This document shows positions 1-5,606 of a DNA stretch of 7,837 bases, in pieces. The stretch spans positions 6,238 through 14,074 of the forward strand of contig MGOD01000071.1 in NCBI GenBank assembly GCA_001795245.1. Reading direction: 5' to 3'. Source of the stretch: Chloroflexi bacterium RBG_16_70_13. GTDB taxonomy: Bacteria; Chloroflexota; Limnocylindria; Limnocylindrales; CSP1-4. Position 1 is the stretch's first letter; the number at the start of each line of letters is the position of its first letter. The position numbers and the translations under genes are program-made. The notes under the pieces were generated by a model. That model was given only the letters and a program-made list of their open reading frames with translations, was not told where the DNA came from and did no database searches.

Positions 1-102
1 GTCCCCAACAAGCCGGGTTCCTATGACGTCTACTGCGACACGTGCTGCGGCGGCAAGGACAGCCCGACGATGCACGGCAAGATCGTCATCGAGGCCGCCT
101 GA
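1..102 (+). CDS. Cupredoxin / CuA-like copper protein, C-terminal fragment (5' end outside window)
   Basis: An open frame enters from the left edge in frame 1 and stops at TGA 100-102, giving 33 residues. The fragment has PGSYDVYCDTCCGG followed by PTMHGKIVIE. A Pro-Gly-x-Tyr-x-Val-x-Cys lead, a cysteine pair spaced C-x3-C, and a following Met and His before a final beta-strand are how cupredoxin and cytochrome-oxidase-subunit-II-like CuA domains end. The CuA consensus is C-x3-C-x3-H-x2-M. Here Asp sits where the His would be, and Met and His follow slightly later, so the exact site type (CuA, nitrosocyanin-like or other) cannot be fixed. The stop overlaps the next gene's ATG, so it is probably co-transcribed with the CcdA-type gene, consistent with an extracytoplasmic copper protein that needs reduced cysteines. 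The N-terminus, signal peptide and full length are not visible. Confidence 0.7.
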   Translation, partial: VPNKPGSYDVYCDTCCGGKDSPTMHGKIVIEAA

Positions 103-962
103 TGGCCACCGGGCCCGCGCCAGCCGGGGGAATTCCCACCTCCCCGGTCGTCTTCGGCTGGCCCCGCCCGGCCGTCGCGCTCGCGACGCTGATCGTCGGC
201 CTGGGGGCGACGGCCTCGGCCTATGTCCTCGCGGTCCCGTTCGACACCGGGGCGTTCGGCGGGCTGACCGTCCCGACGGTCCTCGCCGCCGGCGTTGCCG
301 ACGGCTTCAACCCGTGTGCCTTCGCCCTGCTCGTCCTGTTCGCCACGTTCACCCTCACGCTCGTCAACGCGGTGACCGCCGATGGGACGCCTACCCTGGA
401 GGCCCGGCGGCGGCTGCTCGGCGCGGGCTCGCTGTACGTCGGCGCGGTCCTCGTCACGTACTTCATCATCGGCCTCGGGCTGCTGTCATTCCTCGGCTGG
501 CTCGGGCGCGACCACCTGGTCGCCCGCGGTGCCTCGATCCTCGCCCTGCTCATGGCCCTGTGGATGCTCAAGGACGTCTTCCTGCCCGGTGTCGGGCCGT
601 CGATGATCGCCCCGTCGGGCACCCACGGCCGGATGCAGAAGGCGATGGAGCGTGGTGGTCTGTCGGGGATGCTCCTTGCCGGCGTCCTCGTCGGGATCTG
701 CACGGTGCCGTGCTCGGGCGCCATGTACCTCCAGATCACGGCCGTCCTGCACGCCTCGGGTGGCGGGCTGACCGGGCTGGCACTGCTCGCCCTCTACAAC
801 ATCGCCTTCATCGTGCCGCTCCTCGTCCTCCTGCTCGCGGTGAGCAACCGCCGGGTGCTCGGCCAGCTCGGCCGATGGAACCGGGCGAACTCGCCCTGGA
901 TCAAGGCCGGCCTGGCCCTCGCGGTGATCGCGATGAGCTTCGGCCTGCTGGTGTCGATGTGA
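102..962 (+). CDS. ccdA: CcdA/DsbD-type thiol-disulfide transmembrane protein
   Basis: The 286-residue polytopic membrane protein belongs to the CcdA/DsbD transmembrane-domain family, which carries reducing equivalents across the membrane to extracytoplasmic thiol proteins (cytochrome c maturation, copper-site assembly). The paired family cysteines are visible: GFNPCAF with Cys72, and the CTVPCSG motif with Cys200 and Cys204. Hydrophobic segments lie at about residues 24-46, 56-90, 107-132, 143-160, 188-215, 223-247 and 268-285. It is somewhat longer than a minimal CcdA, with an extra N-terminal helix. I chose ATG 102 because it overlaps the upstream stop (TGATG) and has GAGG at 91-94 seven bases before it. 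The frame is open further upstream, but that would overlap the cupredoxin gene. The next gene starts inside its last codons. Substrate is not shown; the copper-protein neighbours suggest CuA or cupredoxin cysteines. The symbol is the family name. Confidence 0.88.
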   Translation: MATGPAPAGGIPTSPVVFGWPRPAVALATLIVGLGATASAYVLAVPFDTGAFGGLTVPTVLAAGVADGFNPCAFALLVLFATFTLTLVNAVTADGTPTLEARRRLLGAGSLYVGAVLVTYFIIGLGLLSFLGWLGRDHLVARGASILALLMALWMLKDVFLPGVGPSMIAPSGTHGRMQKAMERGGLSGMLLAGVLVGICTVPCSGAMYLQITAVLHASGGGLTGLALLALYNIAFIVPLLVLLLAVSNRRVLGQLGRWNRANSPWIKAGLALAVIAMSFGLLVSM

Positions 963-1252
963 CCGGCAGCGCGCCGACCACGGAGACGATCCGGTTCCCC
1001 GTGGCGGGGATGACCTGCGGCTCCTGCGTCAACCGGATCACGAGGGCCCTCCGGAAGCTCGACGGCGTGACCAGGGTCAGCGTCGACCTTCGCCGGGAGA
1101 CCGCCACCGTCAGTCGCGAGCCCGCGCTGGTGTCGAACGCGGCGCTCGCGGCGGCGGTGGTCGGCGCCGGGTACGAACCCGCCCTCGACGCCGCGATCAC
1201 GGTCCCGACGGCGACATCGAGAGGGTTCCTGGCACGCTTCTTCGGGGGCTGA
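959..1252 (+). CDS. Small heavy-metal-associated (HMA) domain protein, CopZ-like
   Basis: This 97-residue soluble protein has an HMA ferredoxin-like fold at about residues 10-75. The metal-binding loop is GMTCGSC (Cys20, Cys23), followed by helix 1 (VNRITRALRKLDGV), a strand (VSVDL), the ETATVS strand and the AAVVGAGYEP end. HMA proteins bind Cu(I), or less often Zn, Cd or Hg, through the two cysteines and pass it to ATPases or apo-proteins. The GTG at 959 is chosen because it overlaps the ccdA stop by four bases (GTGA 959-962), giving translational coupling; no suitable ATG precedes the CxxC loop. Unlike minimal CopZ (about 70 residues), it has a roughly 20-residue tail ending in the amphipathic GFLARFFGG, which might touch the membrane or a partner. 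It is not a truncated ATPase, because the gene ends cleanly before a palindrome. Copper specificity is inferred from context. Confidence 0.88.
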   Translation: MTGSAPTTETIRFPVAGMTCGSCVNRITRALRKLDGVTRVSVDLRRETATVSREPALVSNAALAAAVVGAGYEPALDAAITVPTATSRGFLARFFGG

Positions 1253-1262
1253 GAACGATCGC

Positions 1263-1306
1263 TCGGGCCCGGGCCCGATAGGCCATCCGTGCCGCACGCG
1301 TGCGGC
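1263..1306. repeat. Two perfect 16-bp GC palindromes after the HMA gene
   Basis: Positions 1263-1278 read TCGGGCCCGGGCCCGA and 1291-1306 read GCCGCACGCGTGCGGC. Each equals its own reverse complement, and their centres are 28 bp apart. They begin ten bases after the HMA stop. They could form short stem-loops that end or stabilise the upstream transcript, but no T-tract follows either, so an intrinsic terminator is only a possibility. A protein binding site is the alternative. Confidence 0.4.
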
Positions 1307-1502
1307 CACTACAGGCCCGTCGTACGATGCCGGCCAGTGAGCAAGGCGTCCCGTCGATCCTCCCGCCCGCGTCCGACCACAGCGAGCGGACGGGCTCGCC
1401 CGGACGAGTCCCGCCGTCCGTCGCGTCTGCCCGTCGTGGCAGGCGCCATCGCAGCGCCCGCGGTCGTCATCGTGGCCGTCGCCTCCCGTCCGACGACGAT
1501 AC

Positions 1503-1518
1503 ACTACTGTGTTGTAGT
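1503..1518. promoter_or_regulatory. Probable BlaI-family operator (ACTAC-N6-GTAGT dyad)
   Basis: A dyad ACTAC (1503-1507), six bases, GTAGT (1514-1518) sits in a locally AT-richer stretch 46 bases before the blaI start. A shifted second dyad, CTACT (1504-1508) with AGTAG (1516-1520), overlaps it. BlaI/MecI repressors bind short dyads built on TAC/GTA half-sites, usually in their own promoter, and this site overlaps the candidate -35 element. Autorepression is therefore inferred, not shown. Confidence 0.6.
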
Positions 1519-1539
1519 AGATGAACGGGATGGTAGCCT
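1512..1539 (+). promoter_or_regulatory. Candidate sigma-70-type promoter of blaI-M56 operon
   Basis: TTGTAG at 1512-1517 and TAGCCT at 1534-1539 are separated by 16 bases and lie 25 bases before the GTG at 1564. The match to consensus is partial. The overlap of the -35 with the dyad at 1503-1518 fits a repressor-controlled promoter. Confidence 0.4.
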
Positions 1540-1548
1540 GAGACCATC

Positions 1549-1555
1549 AGGAAGG
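1549..1555 (+). promoter_or_regulatory. Ribosome binding site that sets the blaI start
   Basis: AGGAAGG at 1549-1555 lies eight bases before GTG 1564. A longer frame could begin at GTG 1555, but that codon overlaps the Shine-Dalgarno itself, so the downstream GTG is preferred. Confidence 0.6.
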
Positions 1556-1563
1556 TGGATGGC

Positions 1564-1956
1564 GTGACCCGAACCCCCCAGTACGAAGACGTTCTCGGTC
1601 CGCTCGCCGCCGCGATCGTGCGCGAGGTGAACGCCCGCGGCGAGGCGAGCGTTGCGGACGTCCTCGCGAGCCTCCGCCGTACCCAGGGCCGGGATCACGC
1701 CTACACGACGATCATGACCGTGATGGCCCGCCTGCACGAGAGGGGCGTCCTGGTGCGTGAGCGACGCGGCCGGCAGTACGTCTATCGGCCCGCGGCACCG
1801 GAGACCGAGCTCGTGGATCGACTGAGCGGACTGGCCGTCGACCGCGTCGTCGAGCGCTATGGCTCGGCGGCCCTCCGCCACTTTGCGATCAGGCTCGCGG
1901 ACCTCGATCCCGAGACGCGACGGCGGCTGACGGCGCTGGCGGACGAGCCAGAATGA
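1564..1956 (+). CDS. blaI: BlaI/MecI-family winged-helix transcriptional repressor
   Basis: This 130-residue protein contains the BlaI/MecI/CopY winged helix at about residues 8-76. The recognition helix is AYTTIMTVMARLHERG, and the wing is LVRERRGRQYVYRP, the family's most diagnostic stretch. A helical dimerisation tail (about 85-125) follows. Such repressors bind dyads as dimers and are released when a membrane M56 protease leads to their cleavage. CopY-type relatives instead bind copper through C-terminal cysteines, but this protein has no cysteine at all, so direct CopY-like metal sensing is unlikely. The M56 gene overlaps its stop by ATGA (1953-1956), the usual blaI-blaR arrangement. The operator-like dyad upstream suggests autoregulation. 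The signal and targets are unknown; nothing in the window is a beta-lactamase, so the symbol denotes family only. Confidence 0.9.
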   Translation: MTRTPQYEDVLGPLAAAIVREVNARGEASVADVLASLRRTQGRDHAYTTIMTVMARLHERGVLVRERRGRQYVYRPAAPETELVDRLSGLAVDRVVERYGSAALRHFAIRLADLDPETRRRLTALADEPE

Positions 1957-2675
1957 CGCGCCGGAGGGCTGTCGGCCTGCTGGCCGTCGCCGTCGGGCCG
2001 GTGGGATGGTGCATCGCGATCGGGGCCATCGCCGGCGGCGACCCGATGCTCGCGCTCGAGGTGGGCGGCCTTGCACTCGCCACCCTGTGGGCCGCGCTCG
2101 TCGCGCGGAAGCTCCTCGCCTCGCGACGGTTGTCGCTCGCGCTGGAGATCAACGCCCGCGAAGCCTCGCTGTTCGGCGTGCCGCTGCGAATCACGCCCGT
2201 GCTCGGCACGGACGCCATCGTCGTCGGTTCGATCCGGCCGCGGATCTATGTCGGGTCCGGGCTGCTCACCAGCCTTTCGAACGACGAGCTGCGGGCGGTG
2301 GTGCTGCACGAGGATCACCACCGTCGCACACGCGCCCCGATTCGGGCCGCCGCGCTGGGCGCGTGGCTTCGCCTCCTCGGTCGTTCGGAATGGGTTCGCG
2401 CCGCCCTTGTTGGCCGCCTGACCGATCTCGAGACGCTCGCCGACGCGGACGCCATTCGACGGGGATCGAGCCCTCGCGCGCTGGCCAGGGCGCTCCTCAA
2501 GGGCGATCCGAGCCTCCACGCGGTCTCGTTTGCGTACGCCGCCGAACGGCGGGTCGAGCAACTCCTCGATCGAGCGAGGGGTGCGCCCGTCGCCGCGGCC
2601 GATCGGCTGCCCTACGAGTGGCTGCCGGTGGCCCTCCTCGTGGTCGCGACGGTCGGCTGCCACGCCGGCCTGTAG
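1953..2675 (+). CDS. Short M56-family (BlaR1-like) membrane metalloprotease
   Basis: The 240-residue protein shows the gluzincin motif HEDHH (His119, Glu120, His123), preceded by the family stretch PRIYVGSGLLTSLSNDELRA. A later acidic segment, DLETLADADA, can supply the third zinc ligand at Glu160. Hydrophobic helices lie at about residues 6-28 and 34-55, before the catalytic domain, and at 223-240 as the C-terminal end. BlaR1 and MecR1 are about 600 residues with a large extracellular penicillin-binding sensor. Here the protein ends directly after the last helix, so any signal must come through the membrane helices or a partner. ATG 1953 overlaps the blaI stop by four bases, so production of the two is probably coupled. 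The likely role is to inactivate the upstream repressor on a cue; the cue is not visible. Cysteines occur only at residues 20 and 236, both in or near membrane helices. Confidence 0.85.
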   Translation: MTRRRAVGLLAVAVGPVGWCIAIGAIAGGDPMLALEVGGLALATLWAALVARKLLASRRLSLALEINAREASLFGVPLRITPVLGTDAIVVGSIRPRIYVGSGLLTSLSNDELRAVVLHEDHHRRTRAPIRAAALGAWLRLLGRSEWVRAALVGRLTDLETLADADAIRRGSSPRALARALLKGDPSLHAVSFAYAAERRVEQLLDRARGAPVAAADRLPYEWLPVALLVVATVGCHAGL

Positions 2676-2747
2676 CGGCCGGCCGTGTCCTCACGACGCG
2701 GGGAACGATGTATCGGCGCGGGGCCACCGTGGCGGACCTCCGTGCCG

Positions 2748-2780
2748 TTCTCAGTCGGCTCTAAGGTCCATCTCAGATTC
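2748..2780 (+). promoter_or_regulatory. Three 11-bp-period direct repeats upstream of response regulator 1
   Basis: Units TTCTCAGTCGG (2748-2758), CTCTAAGGTCC (2759-2769) and ATCTCAGATTC (2770-2780) are contiguous, with cores CTCAG, CTAAG and CTCAG at 2750, 2761 and 2772. A further CTCAG lies at 2791, out of this phase (19 bp later). OmpR/PhoB winged-helix regulators bind head-to-tail repeats about one helical turn apart, so this is probably an autoregulatory site for one of the two regulators in the following operon. The rest of the 143-base gap (2676-2818) shows no gene. Confidence 0.6.
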
Positions 2781-2818
2781 GGTCACGATCCTCAGCTGTC
2801 GATGGACACAGGACCGCG

Positions 2819-3499
2819 ATGAGCGAACCCACCCGCATCCTCGTCGTCGACGACGATCCGAAGATCCGGACGGTCGTTCGTCGAGGCCTGGCCTACGAGG
2901 GCTACCGTGTCGTGGAGGCAGCCTCGGGCGAGGAGGGTCTCGAAAAGGCGCGCGAGCACCTGCCGGATCTCGTCGTCCTCGACGTCATGATGCCCGGCAT
3001 CGACGGCCTCGAGGTCACCCGGCGGCTGCGCTCGTCCGGTGACGAGATCGCAATCCTCATGCTCACCGCCCGCGACGAGGTGAAGGATCGCGTCGCGGGG
3101 CTCGAGACCGGGGCGGACGACTATCTCGTGAAGCCGTTCAGCTTCGAGGAGCTGCTGGCCCGCATCCATGCGCTGTTGCGGCGCAAGACCGCGCCGTCCG
3201 GCGAGCTCCTCCGCTTCGCCGACCTCGAGCTCGACGTCGACGCGCGGGAAGCCCGCCGCGGCGGCCGCACGATCGAGCTGACGACCACGGAGTTCAACCT
3301 GCTGCTCCTGTTCATGCGCCACCCTCGCAAGGTCCTCACCCGCGACGTGATCATGGAGCACGTCTGGGCCTACGATTTCGAAGGTGAATCGAACGTCCTC
3401 GAGGTGTACGTGCGCTACCTTCGAAGCAAGCTGGAAGGCGATGGCGAGCCCCGGCTCATCCACACGGTTCGCGGCGCGGGCTACGTCCTGAAAGAGTGA
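2819..3499 (+). CDS. OmpR-family response regulator 1
   Basis: This 226-residue regulator has a receiver domain at residues 5-118: acidic cluster DDD (11-13), phosphoacceptor Asp55 in [10 protein letters not shown], Thr83 and Lys105 (VKPF). An OmpR/PhoB winged helix follows at about 128-226, with the recognition region [17 protein letters not shown] and the C-terminal [12 protein letters not shown]. It resembles the MprA/TcrA-style regulators. ATG 2819 has AGGA at 2810-2813 five bases upstream. Its stop overlaps the next gene's GTG, so it is translationally coupled to kinase 1, its presumed partner. The 11-bp repeats 39-71 bases upstream are the natural candidate binding site. All catalytic residues are present. 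The stimulus and regulon are not shown by the gene itself. Confidence 0.93.
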   Translation: MSEPTRILVVDDDPKIRTVVRRGLAYEGYRVVEAASGEEGLEKAREHLPDLVVLDVMMPGIDGLEVTRRLRSSGDEIAILMLTARDEVKDRVAGLETGADDYLVKPFSFEELLARIHALLRRKTAPSGELLRFADLELDVDAREARRGGRTIELTTTEFNLLLLFMRHPRKVLTRDVIMEHVWAYDFEGESNVLEVYVRYLRSKLEGDGEPRLIHTVRGAGYVLKE

Positions 3500-4908
3500 G
3501 GCCGTCCGCCGCGCGCCTGTCGATCCGGACCCGGCTTGCCCTCATCTACACCGGGCTCCTGGCCAGCGGGCTCATCGCCTTCGGCGCAGGCACATTCGTC
3601 GTCCTGCGAGCGGAGCTCCTGCGGTCGTTCGATGCGAGTCTGGTCGCCAACGCGGAGCACGCGGCCGGGGCGTTCGCCCAGGACGTCGACACCGCCGGCC
3701 GGCTTCGCCCGTCGGAGCGGCTCCTGGAGCAGCTTGCGTCGACCGGCGGTCGCGTCATCGTCGTCGACGAGCGTCGCGGCGTGGTCGCCGACTCCGCGCC
3801 ATCCGGCACGCCGGCCCCACCACTTCGACCCGCGGACTTCGATGACGCGGACACGGACGCACACATCGTCCACGAGTTCATGTCGGCCGAGGGCGATCGC
3901 CGACGCTTCACCGTGCAGGCCATCGTCCTGCCCACCGGGCAACATGTCGGTTACGTGATCTGGGCTGACTCCACCCGCCCCCTCGACGGTGTCCTCCAGG
4001 TCGTTGGTACGGCCCTCGCACTCGGCGGCCTTCTCGTCGTGGGCGGGGCCCTCCTTGGCGGGTTCGTCCTCGCGCGACGGGCGCTCGCGCCCGTGGCCGA
4101 CGTCACGGAGACGGCCCGCGCAATCTCGTTGTCGGGCGACTTTGCGGCGCGCGTGGAGGGCGGCCGACGGGGCGACGAAGTCGGCGAGCTGGCTGTCGCC
4201 TTCAACGAGATGCTTGAGGCGCTCGAGCAGAATCACCACGCCCTCCAGAGCTTCCTGGGTGATGCCTCGCACCAGCTGCGAACCCCGCTCACGACCATTC
4301 GGGCGAACCTCGACCTGGCGGAGCGCGCGGGCCTGCCGGCGGCCGAGCGCGAGGCGATCCTCGCCGACGCGCGCGACGAGGCCGAGCGGATGGGCCGGCT
4401 CATCGGCGACCTGCTCTCGCTTGCCCGGGCGGAATCCGGGGCTAGGCTCGAGTTTGCCCCGGTCGAGCTCGACGCGCTGCTCGTGGAGTCCGTCCGTCGT
4501 GAGCGCCAGGCCGCGCCCCACGTCCGGATGAGCGTCGAGTCGGTTGAGCCGGCCGTCGTCGAGGGCGATCGCGATCGGCTGCGGGAGCTGTTCGGCATCC
4601 TGCTCGACAACGCCGCTCGGTACACGCCCCCTGGGGGCAGGGTCGCCGCGGCGCTCGAGGTCCACGACGGCCGGGCCGTCGCTCGGGTCACGGACACCGG
4701 CATCGGCCTCGACGAGACCGACCGAGCGCGGCTGTTCGAGCGCCTCTATCGAGGCTCGCGGGCGCGAGCGATGCGGCCGTCCGGCACCGGGCTCGGCCTC
4801 GCGATCGCCCGCTGGATCGTCGATTCGCACGCGGGGACGATCGAGCTGACAGACCGCGAGGGAGGCGGCACCGTCGCCACCGTCAAGCTCCCGGTTCGAG
4901 CGTCATGA
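3496..4908 (+). CDS. Membrane sensor histidine kinase 1
   Basis: The 470-residue kinase starts at GTG 3496, overlapping the regulator stop by GTGA. Order of domains: helix 1 (about 14-38), extracytoplasmic sensor (about 39-163, acidic, no recognised fold), helix 2 (about 166-193), HAMP (194-246), HisKA dimerisation domain with H-box [11 protein letters not shown] (His259), and an HATPase domain with N-box [10 protein letters not shown] (Asn372), G1 DTGIGL (Asp400) and G2 GTGLGLAIA (430-438). In the H-box the usual Glu after His is Gln260. This variant is known in kinases from high-GC Gram-positives and may shift the kinase/phosphatase balance. All other boxes are intact, so it should be active. 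The sensor has no cysteine and few methionines, unlike kinase 2, so the two probably read different cues. Its stop overlaps the next regulator's start. Confidence 0.93.
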   Translation: MRPSAARLSIRTRLALIYTGLLASGLIAFGAGTFVVLRAELLRSFDASLVANAEHAAGAFAQDVDTAGRLRPSERLLEQLASTGGRVIVVDERRGVVADSAPSGTPAPPLRPADFDDADTDAHIVHEFMSAEGDRRRFTVQAIVLPTGQHVGYVIWADSTRPLDGVLQVVGTALALGGLLVVGGALLGGFVLARRALAPVADVTETARAISLSGDFAARVEGGRRGDEVGELAVAFNEMLEALEQNHHALQSFLGDASHQLRTPLTTIRANLDLAERAGLPAAEREAILADARDEAERMGRLIGDLLSLARAESGARLEFAPVELDALLVESVRRERQAAPHVRMSVESVEPAVVEGDRDRLRELFGILLDNAARYTPPGGRVAAALEVHDGRAVARVTDTGIGLDETDRARLFERLYRGSRARAMRPSGTGLGLAIARWIVDSHAGTIELTDREGGGTVATVKLPVRAS

Positions 4909-5606
4909 CGGCGCCACGCATCCTCGTCGTCGATGACGAGGCCCCGATGGTCGAGCTCATCCGCGAGTACCTCGCCGCCGAGGGCATGGATGTCGCCGTC
5001 GCAGGGGACGGACCAGCCGCCGTCGACGCGGTTCGCGACCGTCGGCCGGACGTCGTCATCCTCGACGTGATGCTGCCGGGCCTCGACGGCTTCGAGGTCC
5101 TCCGTCGGGTCCGCACGTTCTCCGACGCCTACGTGATCATGCTCACGGCCCGGGCCGAGGAGATCGACCGGATCATCGGTCTCTCGGTCGGCGCCGACGA
5201 CTACCTCGTCAAGCCGTTCTCGCCGCGCGAGCTCGTCGCCCGGGTGAAGGCGCTCCTGCGGCGGCCGCGAGCGGATCGGGGACAGGCCACGGGCCGCCTC
5301 GAGCTCGGGGAGCTCGTCATCGATCAGCCGACCAGGATCGTCACCGTCCGCGGCAGCCCGGTCGGGCTCACGGTGATCGAGTTCGACCTGCTGCTCACCC
5401 TGGCCCAGGATCCGGGTGTGGTCTTCAGCCGCCAGCGGCTGCTCGATCGCGCCTGGGGGATGGACTACGTCGGCGACGAGCACGTCGTCGACGTCCACCT
5501 CGGCAACCTTCGCCGCAAGCTCGGCGACGACGCCACCCGACCAACGTTCATCGAGACCGTCCGCGGCGCCGGCTATCGGTTCCGCCCCAGGGGGGCGGGC
5601 CGATGA
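4905..5606 (+). CDS. OmpR-family response regulator 2
   Basis: This 233-residue regulator begins at ATG 4905, overlapping the kinase 1 stop by ATGA. The receiver has Asp10/Asp11, phosphoacceptor Asp54 in VVILDVMLPG, Thr81 and Lys103 (VKPF). The winged helix (about 130-229) has the recognition region DEHVVDVHLGNLRRKLGDD and ends FIETVRGAGYRFRP. It shares domain order with regulator 1 but differs at many positions in the recognition helix, so it probably binds a different sequence. The C-terminus resembles BaeR/CusR-style regulators of envelope or metal stress; that is family resemblance only. It is presumably phosphorylated by kinase 2, whose start overlaps its stop. Confidence 0.93.
   Translation: MTAPRILVVDDEAPMVELIREYLAAEGMDVAVAGDGPAAVDAVRDRRPDVVILDVMLPGLDGFEVLRRVRTFSDAYVIMLTARAEEIDRIIGLSVGADDYLVKPFSPRELVARVKALLRRPRADRGQATGRLELGELVIDQPTRIVTVRGSPVGLTVIEFDLLLTLAQDPGVVFSRQRLLDRAWGMDYVGDEHVVDVHLGNLRRKLGDDATRPTFIETVRGAGYRFRPRGAGR

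Larger units (their letters stand above)
1253..1563 (+). other. Intergenic region between HMA gene and blaI-like gene
   Basis: These 311 bases carry no convincing gene. They contain two perfect palindromes near the left end and a dyad, promoter and ribosome binding site at the right end, annotated separately. A reading frame from GTG 1337 to TGA 1567 (76 residues) has an Arg/Ser-rich start, one hydrophobic stretch (VVAGAIAAPAVVIVAVA) and a stop that overlaps the blaI GTG by GTGA. Its third-position composition is weaker than that of the neighbouring genes and its last third runs through the operator and promoter, so I do not call it. Confidence 0.5.

Noticed and set aside
42..101. Upstream start for the CcdA-type protein
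   Set aside because: It would overlap the cupredoxin end and adds a charged stretch unlike a membrane protein start; ATG 102 has a ribosome binding site and a stop/start overlap.
23..958. N-terminal extension of the HMA frame back to position 23
   Set aside because: This part lies in another frame across ccdA and reads as Arg/Pro-rich noise. The real HMA start is the GTG at 959, overlapping the ccdA stop.
1564..1956. CopY-type copper-sensing repressor
   Set aside because: CopY binds copper through C-terminal cysteine pairs; this protein has no cysteines and is followed by an M56 protease, so ordinary BlaI/MecI type is the better call.
3481..4830. Long open frame on the minus strand opposite kinase 1 (449 residues)
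   Set aside because: It is antisense to a fully supported histidine kinase, its translation is low-complexity (Arg/Asp/Gly-rich) with no motif, and such frames are expected opposite GC-rich genes. The same applies to the minus-strand frames at 2792-3463, 4746-5498, 1857-2663 and 794-1504.
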